The notes beneath the pieces are model-generated. The model saw only the letters and a list, made by a program, of their open reading frames with translations. It ran no database searches and was not told the DNA's origin. This document shows, piece after piece, positions 39,430 to 47,929 of a stretch of 64,000 nt of DNA. The DNA comes from Scleromatobacter sp038243995 (GTDB lineage: Bacteria > Pseudomonadota > Gammaproteobacteria > Burkholderiales > Burkholderiaceae_C): NCBI GenBank assembly GCA_038243995.1, contig JBBRTV010000013.1, positions 62,001 through 126,000 on the forward strand, given 5' to 3'. The first letter of the stretch is position 1, and the number at the start of each line of letters is the position of its first letter. Both the position numbers and the translations under genes were made by a program.

Positions 39430-39551
39430 CACAGGCCGCCGGCCTCGAGGCACAGCGCTTCGGGCCGTGTCGGCGGTCCAGCCGGAGCGTTCACCACCCC
39501 ATGCTTTTGCGTCCTGATCTTGCCCAGGATTCGCCCTGAAGGACTTGCACC

Positions 39552-40103
39552 ATCGCTACCTTTGCTGACCGTCGGATGCCCAATGTCGAGCGCAAGCACC
39601 GGCTCAATCGAGAAATCACCGCACCCATGGTGCGACTGAACGGCCCGGAAAACGAGCCGCTCGGCGTCGTGACCCTGATGGAGGCCCTGCGGCTTTCGAG
39701 CGAATACGACGCGGATCTGGTCGAGATCGCGCCCACCGCGGATCCCCCGGTCTGCCGGATCATGGACTACGGCAAGTTCAAGTACCTCGAGCAGAAGAAG
39801 GCCGCCGAAGCGAAGTCCAAGCAGAAGATCATCGAGGTCAAGGAAGTCAAGTTCCGGCCCGGCACCGATGAGGGCGACTACAACATCAAGATGCGCAACC
39901 TGCGCCGCTTCATCTCCGAAGACGGCGACAAGGGCAAGGTCACGCTGCGTTTCCGCGGACGCGAGATCACGCACCAGGACATCGGCATGCGCCTGCTCGA
40001 GCGGATTCGCGACGAACTGGCCGATGTCTCCATCGTCGAGCACATGCCCAAGCTCGAAGGGCGGCAGATGATCATGGTTCTTGCCCCGAAGAAGAAGAGC
40101 TGA
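39552..40103 (+). CDS. infC: Translation initiation factor IF-3, ATC start codon
   Basis: A 183-residue IF-3 with the N-terminal domain (HRLNREITAPMVRLNG, LGVVTLMEALRL, DYGKFKY), a Lys-rich linker helix, and the C-terminal domain ending HMPKLEGRQMIMVLAPKKK. The start is taken as ATC at 39552: GAAGGA sits 8 bases upstream, and the added residues IATFADRR align with the usual IF-3 beginning. The ATG at 39576 has no ribosome-binding site and would shorten the N-terminus. Rare infC starts are known to let IF-3 repress its own translation by rejecting non-canonical initiation codons. Confidence 0.95.
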   Translation: MATFADRRMPNVERKHRLNREITAPMVRLNGPENEPLGVVTLMEALRLSSEYDADLVEIAPTADPPVCRIMDYGKFKYLEQKKAAEAKSKQKIIEVKEVKFRPGTDEGDYNIKMRNLRRFISEDGDKGKVTLRFRGREITHQDIGMRLLERIRDELADVSIVEHMPKLEGRQMIMVLAPKKKS

Positions 40104-40111
40104 GCTATAAT
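40081..40111 (+). promoter_or_regulatory. Candidate internal promoter at the infC end
   Basis: A perfect TATAAT at 40106-40111 lies 19 bases after TTGCCC (40081-40086). It would start transcription just beyond the infC stop, ahead of the terminator hairpin at 40196 and the rpmI-rplT genes. Confidence 0.5.
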
Positions 40112-40195
40112 TTCGGGTTTCGCCGACTGTCCGGCGCCGGAAGTTCATTCCAGCGCCGGCCGCGATCGACGAAATCCGCGATGTCCCCGGTCAGG

Positions 40196-40218
40196 CGCCT
40201 CGTTTCGAGGCGTTTTTT
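40196..40218 (+). terminator. Intrinsic terminator between infC and rpmI
   Basis: A perfect 7-bp stem CGCCTCG / CGAGGCG with a TTT loop is followed by six T. It separates infC from rpmI-rplT and, with the promoter at 40106, defines a leader of about 80 bases that may act as an attenuator or release a short RNA. Confidence 0.85.
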
Positions 40219-40308
40219 CGGTGGGCACCAGAAGCCCGGCAGGCAGACAAGCAACGCTGAAATCTTCGACGTTCGCCTGGTCCAGGGTGTATTAAAAGGA
40301 GCATCGAC

Positions 40309-40512
40309 ATGCCCAAGATGAAGACCAAGAAAAGCGCGGCCAAGCGGTTCCGCGTCCGTCCGGGTGGCACCGTCAAGCGCGGTCAGGCGTTCAAGCGCCA
40401 CATCCTCACGAAGAAGACCACGAAGAACAAGCGCCACCTGCGTGGCTCTGTCAGCGTGCACGAGACCAACATGGGCCACATGGCCCAGATGCTGCCGTTC
40501 GCAGGTCTCTGA
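40309..40512 (+). CDS. rpmI: 50S ribosomal protein L35
   Basis: A 67-residue, very basic ribosomal protein. MPKMKTKKSAAKRF at the start and HILTKKTTKNKRHLR in the middle are diagnostic. AAAAGGAG precedes the ATG at good distance. It forms the conserved infC-rpmI-rplT string and lies 29 bases upstream of rplT. In other proteobacteria L20 represses translation of this pair; whether that applies here cannot be read. Confidence 0.96.
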   Translation: MPKMKTKKSAAKRFRVRPGGTVKRGQAFKRHILTKKTTKNKRHLRGSVSVHETNMGHMAQMLPFAGL

Positions 40513-40541
40513 ACTTCTCCACGGACTGAAAGGAACTACTC

Positions 40542-40898
40542 ATGCCTCGCGTCAAACGTGGTGTAACGGCTCGCGCCCGCCACAAGAAGATTCTCGCCCT
40601 CGCCAAGGGCTACCGCGGTCGCCGCAAGAACGTCTACCGCGTTGCCAAGCAAGCGGTGATGAAGGCGGGCCAGTACGCCTACCGTGACCGCCGCACCCGC
40701 AAGCGCGTTTTCCGCGCCCTGTGGATCGCCCGTATCAACGCCGCTTCGCGTTCGCACGGCGTCACGTACAGCCGCTTCATGGCCGGCCTCAAGAAGGCGT
40801 CGATCGAGCTCGACCGCAAGGTTCTCGCCGACATGGCCGTCAACGATCCCGCCGCGTTCGGCAGCATCGTCGACAAGGTGAAGGCTCAACTGGCTTGA
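40542..40898 (+). CDS. rplT: 50S ribosomal protein L20
   Basis: A 118-residue 23S rRNA-binding assembly protein. MPRVKRGVTARARHKKIL, GYRGRRKNVYRVAKQAV and WIARINAASRSHG are the family blocks. AAAGGAA precedes the ATG. It is followed after about 50 bases by an intrinsic terminator, so pheS probably has its own promoter or depends on read-through. Confidence 0.97.
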   Translation: MPRVKRGVTARARHKKILALAKGYRGRRKNVYRVAKQAVMKAGQYAYRDRRTRKRVFRALWIARINAASRSHGVTYSRFMAGLKKASIELDRKVLADMAVNDPAAFGSIVDKVKAQLA

Positions 40899-40951
40899 AT
40901 GTGATTCACCGCAGCCGGCTTCGTCGAGGCTGGCGGCGATCAAGCCAACGG

Positions 40952-40988
40952 AAGGCCGACACCTCGTGTGCCGGCCTTTTCTTTTTTC
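40952..40988 (+). terminator. Intrinsic terminator after rplT
   Basis: A hairpin with outer arms AAGGCCG / CGGCCTT and inner ACAC / GTGT around a CTC loop, with a one-base bulge, is followed by the T-rich TTTTCTTTTTT. It separates rplT from pheS by ending 35 bases before the pheS start. Confidence 0.85.
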
Positions 40989-41022
40989 CTGTCCTCTTCC
41001 TGAAACGTTCCTGACGGCCAAC

Positions 41023-42066
41023 ATGAACGACCTCGATCTCCTGGTGCAATCCGCCGAAGCCGATTTCTCCACCGCCGCGACGCCCGCCGACCTGGAGAAC
41101 GCGAAGGCGCGTTTCCTCGGCAAGTCCGGTCGCGTCACCGAACTGCTCAAGGGCCTCGCCGCGCTGTCGCCCGAGGAGAAGAAGGTGCGCGGCGCCGAGA
41201 TCAACCAGGTCAAGCAGCGTATCGAGGCCGCGTTGACCGCGCGCCGCCAGGGTCTGGCCGACGCCGAGCTGCAGCAGCAACTCAAGGCCGAGGCGCTCGA
41301 CGTCACGCTGCCAGGACGACAGCGCGGGGAGGGTGGCCTGCATCCGGTCTCGCGCACGCTGGAGCGCATCGAGCAGATCTTCGGATCGATGGGGTTCGAC
41401 GTCGCCGACGGCCCCGAGATCGAGACCGACTGGATGAGTTTCACGGCACTGAACAACCCCGAGAACCATCCCGCGCGCTCGATGCAGGACACCTTCTACG
41501 TCGACATGAAAGACGAAGAGGGCCGCTGGCTGAACCTGCGTCCGCACACCTCGCCCATGCAGGTGCGCTACGCGAAGGCCCATGCCATGAAGCATGCGGG
41601 CGCCGCAGCGATGCCCGAGATCCGCGTGATCGCGCCGGGTCGCACCTACCGTGTCGACAGCGATGCGACGCACTCGCCGATGTTCCACCAGTGCGAAGGC
41701 CTGTGGATCGGCGAGAACGTCAGCTTCAAGGATCTGCGCTCGGTGTTCGCCGATTTCTTCCGCTCGTTCTTCGAGACGGACGACCTGCAGATCCGGTTCC
41801 GTCCGTCTTTCTTCCCGTTCACCGAGCCGTCGGCCGAGGTCGACATCGCCTTTGCCTCGGGCCCGCTCAAAGGCCGCTGGCTCGAGGTGGCCGGCTCCGG
41901 CCAGGTGCATCCGAACGTCGTGCGCAACTACGGGCTCGACCCGGAGCGCTACATCGGCTTCGCCTTCGGCATGGGTCCGGATCGCCTGACGATGCTGCGC
42001 TATGGCGTGAACGACCTGCGCCAGTTCTTCGACGGCGACCTGCGCTTCCTGTCGCAATTCCGCTGA
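41023..42066 (+). CDS. pheS: Phenylalanyl-tRNA synthetase alpha subunit
   Basis: A 347-residue catalytic subunit of the alpha2-beta2 enzyme. The N-terminal coiled-coil arm (about 1-90) includes AKARFLGKSGRVTELLKGL. The class II motifs follow: GFDVADGPEIETDW, HPARSMQDTFYV, the LRPHTSPMQVRY region, and the C-terminal GMGPDRLTMLRYGVNDLR. The start at 41023 (MNDLDLL) lacks a strong ribosome-binding site but matches the family length. pheT follows 98 bases later. Confidence 0.97.
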   Translation: MNDLDLLVQSAEADFSTAATPADLENAKARFLGKSGRVTELLKGLAALSPEEKKVRGAEINQVKQRIEAALTARRQGLADAELQQQLKAEALDVTLPGRQRGEGGLHPVSRTLERIEQIFGSMGFDVADGPEIETDWMSFTALNNPENHPARSMQDTFYVDMKDEEGRWLNLRPHTSPMQVRYAKAHAMKHAGAAAMPEIRVIAPGRTYRVDSDATHSPMFHQCEGLWIGENVSFKDLRSVFADFFRSFFETDDLQIRFRPSFFPFTEPSAEVDIAFASGPLKGRWLEVAGSGQVHPNVVRNYGLDPERYIGFAFGMGPDRLTMLRYGVNDLRQFFDGDLRFLSQFR

Positions 42067-42164
42067 TCCGCCGTCGCGCCCGCGTGGCGTTCCCGGCGCC
42101 ACGAGGCTGATCCCGCCCACCGTTTCAGTAGTCGAACGACTCACCCGATCCGAGCACCTTCATC

Positions 42165-44588
42165 ATGCAATTCCCGGAATCCTGGCTGCGCGAATTCTGC
42201 AACCCGCCGATCACGACCGCGGCGCTGGCCGACCTCTTGACGATGGCCGGCCTCGAGGTCGAGGAGATGCGTCCCATGGCGCCGCCGTTCTCGGGCGTCG
42301 TCGTCGGCGAGATCGTCGAGGCCGCGCAGCACCCGAACGCCGATCGCCTGCGTGTGTGCAAGGTCGATGCCGGCGCGCATTCGCCGGACGGCCCGTTGCA
42401 GGTCGTCTGCGGTGCGCCGAACGCCCGCGTCGGGATCCGCGTTCCGCTGGCCATGGTGGGCGCGCTGCTGCCTCCCGGCGACGACGGCAAGCCGTTCGAG
42501 ATCAAGGTCGGCAAGCTGCGCAGCGTCGACAGCCACGGCATGCTGTGCTCGGCCAGGGAGCTCCGGCTGGCCGACGACCACGGCGGCCTGCTCGAGCTGC
42601 CGCTCGATACGCCGGTGGGTATCGACCTGCGCGAAGCGCTCGCCCTCGACGACACCTTGTTCACGCTCAAGCTCACGCCCAACCTGGCCCACAACCTGTC
42701 GGTGCTGGGCGTTGCCCGCGAAGTCTCGGCGCTGACGGGCGCGCCCCTGAACATGCCGGCCTTCACGCCGGTCGTGCCCGCGCACGACGACACGGTGCCC
42801 GTGCGCATCGAGGCGCCCGACCTGTGCGGCCGATTCGCCGGCCGTGTCGTGCATGGCGTGAATCCGAAGGCGACGACGCCGGCCTGGATCGTCGACCGGC
42901 TGGCGCGTTGCGGCCAGCGGTCGGTCTCGGCGCTGGTCGACATCTCGAACTACGTGATGTTCGAACTCGGCCGGCCGTCGCACATCTTCGACCGCGCCAA
43001 GATCCACGACGAGCTCGTCATCCGCTGGGCGCGCGACGGCGAAACGCTCACGCTGCTGAACGGCAACACGGTCGAGCTCGACGGGCAGGTCGGCGTCGTC
43101 GCCGATGCGCAAGGCCCCGAGTCGCTCGCCGGCATCATGGGCGGCGATGCTTCGGCGGTGTCCGACGACACCACCGGCGTCTACGTCGAGGCGGCGTTCT
43201 GGTGGCCCGAGGCGGTCGCCGGCCGGTCGCGGCGCTTCAATTTCAACACCGACGCCGGCCATCGCTTCGAGCGCGGCGTCGACGCCGAGACGATCGTCCC
43301 GCACATCGAACGCATCACGCAAATGATCCTCGACATCTGCGGCGGCAAGGCGGGCCCGATCGGCGACGTCATATCGAAATTGCCCGCGCGCACGCCCGTG
43401 ACGCTGCGCGTCGCGCGCGCCTCCAAGGTCATCGGAATGCCGGTGACCCAGGAGGAATGCGCGGGCGTGATGAAGCGGCTCGGGCTGTCGTACACCGAAG
43501 GCGCCGGCACGGTCACCGTGACGCCGCCGAGCTGGCGTTTCGACATGTCCATCGAGGAAGACCTGATCGAGGAAGTCATCCGCGTGCTCGGCTTCGATCG
43601 CCTGCCGTTCACGGCGCCGATGGCGCCCGTGACCGCGCGGGTGCGTCCAGAATCGATCCGCTCCAGCCATGCGGTGCGGCGCGCCGTCGCCGCGCTGGGC
43701 TACCAGGAGACGATCAACTTCAGCTTCGTCGAGGCGCGCTGGGAGGCCGAACTCGCCGGCAACGCCGACCCGATCAAGGTGTTGAACCCGATCGCCGCGC
43801 CGCTGGCCGTGATGCGCTCCAGCCTGATCGGCAGCCTCGTGCAGATCCTGCGCAACAATCTCGCGCGCAAGGCGCCGCGCGTGCGGCTGTTCGAGATCGG
43901 ACGCGTCTTCAGCCGTGCGCCGGACGTCGAGGCGACGCTCACCACCGTCGCGGGCGTCGCGCAGCCGCTGCGCGTCGCCGGGCTTGCCTGGGGCCCGGTC
44001 GACACGCTGCAGTGGGGCACGCCCGAACGCCATGTCGACTTCTTCGACGTCAAGGGGGACGTCGAGGCGCTGCTCGCGCCGCGCGCCGTCGTGTTCGTCC
44101 CCGCGGAGCATCCCGCGATGCACCCCGGCCGCTGCGCGGCGGCGCAGGTGGACGGCCTGACCATCGGCCACGTGGGCGAACTGCATCCGCGCTGGCGCCA
44201 GGGCTACGAGCTGCCGTCGGCGCCGGTGCTGTTCGAGCTCGATCTCGCCGCCGTCCAGGCACGCACGGTGCCGCTGGCGCAGGCGCTGCCGCGCCAGCAG
44301 GCGGCCAGGCGGGACCTGGCGCTGGTGGTACAGGAACACGTGACGCACGACGCACTGATCGCGGCGCTGCGCGCCGACGAATCCGGACTCGTGCGCTCGG
44401 CGACCCTGTGGGACGTCTACCGCCCGGCACGGGCGGGCGTCGATTTCGCCGCGGGTGAACGCAGCCTGGCCGTGCGGCTGGAATTGCTTTCCGACGACGC
44501 CACGCTCACCGACGAACGCATTGCCGAGGCGGTGAGCGCCGCGGTCGCGCGCGCCTCGTCGGCCTGCGGCGCGCGCCTGCGCGCCTGA
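42165..44588 (+). CDS. pheT: Phenylalanyl-tRNA synthetase beta subunit
   Basis: An 807-residue tRNA-recognition and editing subunit. It starts MQFPESWLREFCNPP. The tRNA-binding EMAP/OB domain holds VVVGEIVEAAQHPNADRLRVC, the B3/B4 editing core lies near 200-390, the B5 DNA-binding-like domain near 400-480, and a C-terminal anticodon-recognition domain reads VRSATLWDVYRP. Length is standard. No clear Shine-Dalgarno is seen before the ATG. ihfA follows after about 60 bases, as in many proteobacteria. Confidence 0.97.
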   Translation: MQFPESWLREFCNPPITTAALADLLTMAGLEVEEMRPMAPPFSGVVVGEIVEAAQHPNADRLRVCKVDAGAHSPDGPLQVVCGAPNARVGIRVPLAMVGALLPPGDDGKPFEIKVGKLRSVDSHGMLCSARELRLADDHGGLLELPLDTPVGIDLREALALDDTLFTLKLTPNLAHNLSVLGVAREVSALTGAPLNMPAFTPVVPAHDDTVPVRIEAPDLCGRFAGRVVHGVNPKATTPAWIVDRLARCGQRSVSALVDISNYVMFELGRPSHIFDRAKIHDELVIRWARDGETLTLLNGNTVELDGQVGVVADAQGPESLAGIMGGDASAVSDDTTGVYVEAAFWWPEAVAGRSRRFNFNTDAGHRFERGVDAETIVPHIERITQMILDICGGKAGPIGDVISKLPARTPVTLRVARASKVIGMPVTQEECAGVMKRLGLSYTEGAGTVTVTPPSWRFDMSIEEDLIEEVIRVLGFDRLPFTAPMAPVTARVRPESIRSSHAVRRAVAALGYQETINFSFVEARWEAELAGNADPIKVLNPIAAPLAVMRSSLIGSLVQILRNNLARKAPRVRLFEIGRVFSRAPDVEATLTTVAGVAQPLRVAGLAWGPVDTLQWGTPERHVDFFDVKGDVEALLAPRAVVFVPAEHPAMHPGRCAAAQVDGLTIGHVGELHPRWRQGYELPSAPVLFELDLAAVQARTVPLAQALPRQQAARRDLALVVQEHVTHDALIAALRADESGLVRSATLWDVYRPARAGVDFAAGERSLAVRLELLSDDATLTDERIAEAVSAAVARASSACGARLRA

Positions 44589-44649
44589 AGCTGCGATGAT
44601 CCGCGACATGGTTGAACCCGACAGCGACGACGCCCGACCCGAGGCCGAC

Positions 44650-45009
44650 ATGACCGAGCCCCCCCGCCCCGACACGGTGATCCTGCGGTCGCTCGAGACC
44701 CCGACGCTGACCAAGGCCGAGCTCGCCGACCTGCTGTTCGAGCGCATCGGCCTGAACAAGCGCGAGTCCAAGGATCTCGTCGAGGCCTTCTTCGACCTGC
44801 TGCACGACGCCCTGGTGGAGGGGCGGGAGGTGAAGCTCTCGGGCTTCGGCAACTTCACGATCCGCGGCAAGGCCTCGCGGCCCGGCCGCAATCCGCGCAC
44901 CGGCGAGTCGATCCCGATCAAGGCGCGCAACGTCGTCACCTTCCACTCGAGCCACAAGTTGAAGGCCATCGTCCAAGGCGACATTCCCCCGGCGGAAGAG
45001 TTCGAGTAA
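44650..45009 (+). CDS. ihfA: Integration host factor subunit alpha
   Basis: A 119-residue DNA-bending protein of the HU/IHF family. TLTKAELADLLFERIGLNKRESKDLVEAFFD forms the dimer helices, and VKLSGFGNFTIRGKASRPGRNPRTGESIPI is the beta-arm carrying the intercalating proline. ATG at 44650 is preferred because GAGG lies 6 bases upstream; ATGs at 44596 and 44608 would give longer non-conserved N-termini. IHF-alpha from this order usually has a short N-terminal extension, as here. It follows pheT and precedes a MerR gene in conserved order. Confidence 0.94.
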   Translation: MTEPPRPDTVILRSLETPTLTKAELADLLFERIGLNKRESKDLVEAFFDLLHDALVEGREVKLSGFGNFTIRGKASRPGRNPRTGESIPIKARNVVTFHSSHKLKAIVQGDIPPAEEFE

Positions 45010-45113
45010 AGTCTCAAGCCCACTCCCGAGACCGTTGATTCACCTGCTGGTAGTGGGATGCGAATGACGACAAAGGGAGTGGACAAGATGAGATTCGAAT
45101 ATCGGGCGGAACG

Positions 45114-45896
45114 ATGACGGTGGAGAACAAGGCGCTCCCGGCCATCCCGGCCAAGCGCTACTTCACGATCGGTGAGGTGAGCGAGCTGTGCGGCGTCAAG
45201 GCCTACGTGCTGCGCTACTGGGAGCAGGAGTTCACGCAGCTCAAGCCCATGAAGCGCCGCGGCAACCGTCGCTACTACCAGCACCACGAAGTCCTGCTGA
45301 TCCGCCGCATCCGCGACCTGCTGTACGAGCAGGGCTTCACGATCAGCGGTGCACGCAACCAGCTCGTCGACGCAGGGGGAGGGCACGCCCATGCGCTCGC
45401 GCAGTCGCACTCGGGCGCGCACGATGCCGACAAGGCCCTGCGCGGGGCTGACGCCGACGAGCATGCGCTGCGCGACTCGAACGAGACGGGGGCAGACGGC
45501 GACCCCGACGTGGATCGGCGCGGTGGCGTTCGCGCGGGTGCACGCCCCGGAGGCGTGGCCGCCGACACTTCGAACGGCACGCCCTCCGCGGTCATCGGTG
45601 CCCAGGGTGCTGGCGATACCGACGAGGCCGCGCGCGCCGCCCGCGCGGCGCGCGACGTGGCGACGATCGCCCAGGCACGGCTCGACCTGACCGCGCCCCA
45701 GGCCAGGGCCGCGAAGTCGCCGCGGCTGACGCTGGGAGCCGGTCCGTCCAGCGGCACGATGACCAGCCGCACCATCGCCCTGCAGGCCCGCCCGCCCGTT
45801 GTCAGCAGCGCCGCGGCGGCGCCGCTCGACGAGATCTACACCACCGCCCAGGTTCGGGACGAGCTGCTCGCCATCCGCTCCCTGTTGGTGGGCTGA
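45114..45896 (+). CDS. MerR-family regulator with long low-complexity C-terminus
   Basis: A 260-residue protein. The first 85 residues are a full MerR helix-turn-helix plus wing: KRYFTIGEVSELCGVKAYVLRYWEQEF, then RRGNRRYYQHHEVLLIRRIRDLLYEQGF. Orthologues after ihfA in this order are usually about 130-150 residues. Here an extra Ala/Asp/Arg-rich stretch of roughly 120 residues of no recognisable fold is inserted before a conserved end, DEIYTTAQVRDELLAIRSLL. No metal-binding cysteines are evident. A tiny 17-codon frame (45064-45117) overlaps its start as ATGA and could couple translation. Confidence 0.88.
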   Translation: MTVENKALPAIPAKRYFTIGEVSELCGVKAYVLRYWEQEFTQLKPMKRRGNRRYYQHHEVLLIRRIRDLLYEQGFTISGARNQLVDAGGGHAHALAQSHSGAHDADKALRGADADEHALRDSNETGADGDPDVDRRGGVRAGARPGGVAADTSNGTPSAVIGAQGAGDTDEAARAARAARDVATIAQARLDLTAPQARAAKSPRLTLGAGPSSGTMTSRTIALQARPPVVSSAAAAPLDEIYTTAQVRDELLAIRSLLVG

Positions 45897-45926
45897 GACG
45901 CCCGCACGAGATCTTTCTGGTGATCG

Positions 45927-45956
45927 TTCGGAAGAGGCGATTTCCCTGTCTATAAT
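45927..45956 (+). promoter_or_regulatory. Promoter of tRNA-Pro
   Basis: A perfect TATAAT at 45951-45956 lies 11 bases before the tRNA, with a weak -35 (TTCGGA, 45927-45932) 18 bases upstream. Transcription would start within about 5 bases of the mature 5' end. Confidence 0.6.
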
Positions 45957-45966
45957 ACGAGCTTCG

Positions 45967-46044
<78 letters not shown>

Positions 46045-46056
46045 AAGAACAGCACG

Positions 46057-46086
46057 AGCCCGGTATCGAAAGATGCCGGGCTTTTT
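46057..46086 (+). terminator. Intrinsic terminator of tRNA-Pro
   Basis: Stem AGCCCGGTATC / GATGCCGGGCT with a GAAA tetraloop and one mismatch is followed by TTTTT. The decayed group II intron begins only about 7 bases after the T-run. Confidence 0.92.
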
Positions 46087-46092
46087 GCTTTG

Positions 46093-46562
46093 GTGCGCCC
46101 AGAGCAAATGCGGCTGCAGAGCACGGTGAAGGGCTGAACGAGAAGGAGTGTCGAGCGACATGTCGATGCCAGCAGCACAGCGTCGGATGCCCGCGCAAGC
46201 GGGGTGGGCGGGAGTAGCGGGCGGTGGGGCCGCAGGTGAACCTGCGAGCGACGAAGCCAGGGGCCCGCGACATGAACCCAACGACATGGGCAACGCCCGC
46301 GCGTCGTTGTTGGACGCTGCGTTCACGCGAGAAAAACTTCAACGGGCGTTCACTCAGGGCCAACAAAGGCGCTGCGGGCGTTGACGGACTGGACATAGAC
46401 CAGACGGCGACGTTCCTGGTGACGGCGTGGCCCGGTATTCGAGAGCAACTGTTGGCGGGCACGTACCGGCCAGGTGCGATACGACGGGTGACGATTCCAA
46501 AGCCGGACGGCGGCGAGGGCGAACTCGGCATCCCGACGGTGGTGCATCGGCTGATCCAGCAC
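46093..46562 (+). mobile_element. Truncated group II intron with broken maturase frame
   Basis: GTGCG at 46093 matches the group II intron 5' end consensus. From about 46272 a reverse-transcriptase/maturase N-terminus is readable: MNPTTWATPA in one frame, ASLLDAAFTREKLQRAF in another, then ANKGAAGVDGLDIDQ, WPGIREQLLAGTYRP and IPKPDGG back in the first. Two compensating frameshifts (near 46300 and 46352) and loss of everything after GIPTVVHRLIQ (46562) make it inactive. The catalytic YADD, maturase and 3' RNA domains are gone. Insertion just after an intrinsic terminator is the known habit of class C group II introns; class assignment is inferred. Confidence 0.78.
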
Positions 46563-46762
46563 CAGGGCGACGTCGGGGGGCTCTTCGTCCTGGGGCAGTG
46601 GGGCACGGATCACTGGGTACTCGTCAACAGCACGATCGCCGACAATTTCGGGCGCGTGGATCTGCAGATCCAGTCGAGTCCAGAAGGAAGCGCGCCGTCG
46701 CCAATCGCGGTTCGGCGGTCGGATTCAGGCGTTCGCCGGTGCCCAGGCAATTGGCGCGTGCG

Positions 46763-47929
46763 TCAGTTCGAAAGCGCCAGGTTCCGCTCCGACTTCTCGG
46801 TGCGTTCTCCGGCCGACTCCCATTCGGGCATGCCGCCGCGAAACCAATAGACGTGCTTGTAGCCCGCGGCAATGGCGGCCTTGCTGGCCTTGTAGGACTT
46901 CCAGCACTCCGGGCCGTTGCACTGGAACACGATCTGCTTCTCGCGCCCGAGCTTCGCGAGCCCGGGGAAGTGGTCGAGTCGCGGGTCGAAGGCCACGTCC
47001 TTGAGGCTCTCCTCGCCGTAGGGCAACCACACGGCGCCCGGGATGTGCTTGTCCTTGTATTCGGCCTCGATGCGCGTGTCGACGAGCACGGCGCCGCTGG
47101 CCACCAGGGTCTTGACCGTCTCGAGATCGACCACCGTCGCTCCCGGCAGGCTCTTCGGCGTGAAGCTGCCCAGTTCGGCGACGCGCGTGTAGGGCGCCAG
47201 GTCGGGATGTGCATGGACGGTCTTCATGCCGCAGGATGGGGCGTCCGATGCGAACCAGCGCGCCAGCTTGCCGCGCGTCTCGGACGACAGTTTCATTCTC
47301 ACCGACACCGAGAAGCCGCCGGGCACGGCGCTGGAGACGGCCAGCACCTTGGCGACGCCGCTGTGTTGCCTGTCCCAGCCTTCCCATTCGTCTCTTCGCA
47401 CCATCGTTGCCTCCGACGAGCCGAGCAGCAGCGCGAACAGGCCGGCTTGTGGGTAGCGCTGGTAGTTCACGTTCTTCAGGTCCTTGAAGCTCAGGCCGTT
47501 GGCAGTGAGCAGGCCGCGCGCGAGATACGTATGGATCGAGTCCTGCTGCGGCAGGTAGATCTGGCCGCCGCGCAGGTCGCCGACCGAGGCGATGGGGTTG
47601 CGACCAACCAGCAGGAATTGCTCGTCCGGGTCGGTCGCGCCCACCAGCGCGTAGCCATGCGCAAGTGCGGAGGCGGCGACTTGAGGCGGCGAGATGAACA
47701 CGTCGATGCTTGCGCTTCGGGTCAGGCGCAGCGCGTCCGTCAAGTCGTCGGTGGTCGTCACGGAGACCGATCGCCCCAGCAGCCTCGACAAGTGCGTTTC
47801 GAGCGCATCGCGCGAAACCATCATGCCGTCTTTGCGATTGCTGGGCTCGATGACAACCAGCACGGAGATATCTGCGAGCGCCTGTGCACTGAGAAGGCAT
47901 GACAGCAGAAAGGCAGCGACATTTTTCAC
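46763..47929 (-). CDS. PhnD-like periplasmic binding domain fused to a rhodanese domain
   Basis: A 388-residue secreted protein. The GTG at 47929 follows GAGGA and begins a signal peptide (KNVAAFLLSCLLSAQALA). Residues 20-260 resemble phosphate/phosphonate-type ABC binding proteins: SIDVFISPPQVAASALAHGY, GGQIYLPQQDSIHTYLARGLL, LFALLLGSSEATMVRRDEW. Residues 285-380 are a rhodanese domain (VLVDTRIEAEYKDKHIPGAVW) with the active-site loop CNGPECWKS (Cys337, Cys342). No ABC permease or ATPase lies nearby. It is divergent from sulfite dehydrogenase genes, pointing to a role in periplasmic sulfur handling, which is an inference. The fusion is unusual. Confidence 0.85.
   Translation of the reverse strand: MKNVAAFLLSCLLSAQALADISVLVVIEPSNRKDGMMVSRDALETHLSRLLGRSVSVTTTDDLTDALRLTRSASIDVFISPPQVAASALAHGYALVGATDPDEQFLLVGRNPIASVGDLRGGQIYLPQQDSIHTYLARGLLTANGLSFKDLKNVNYQRYPQAGLFALLLGSSEATMVRRDEWEGWDRQHSGVAKVLAVSSAVPGGFSVSVRMKLSSETRGKLARWFASDAPSCGMKTVHAHPDLAPYTRVAELGSFTPKSLPGATVVDLETVKTLVASGAVLVDTRIEAEYKDKHIPGAVWLPYGEESLKDVAFDPRLDHFPGLAKLGREKQIVFQCNGPECWKSYKASKAAIAAGYKHVYWFRGGMPEWESAGERTEKSERNLALSN

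Noticed and set aside
46566..46762. Plus-strand frame after the intron fragment with HWVLVNSTIADN
   Set aside because: The NSTIADN string recalls repeat-type surface proteins, but the stretch is under 200 bases with no other support.
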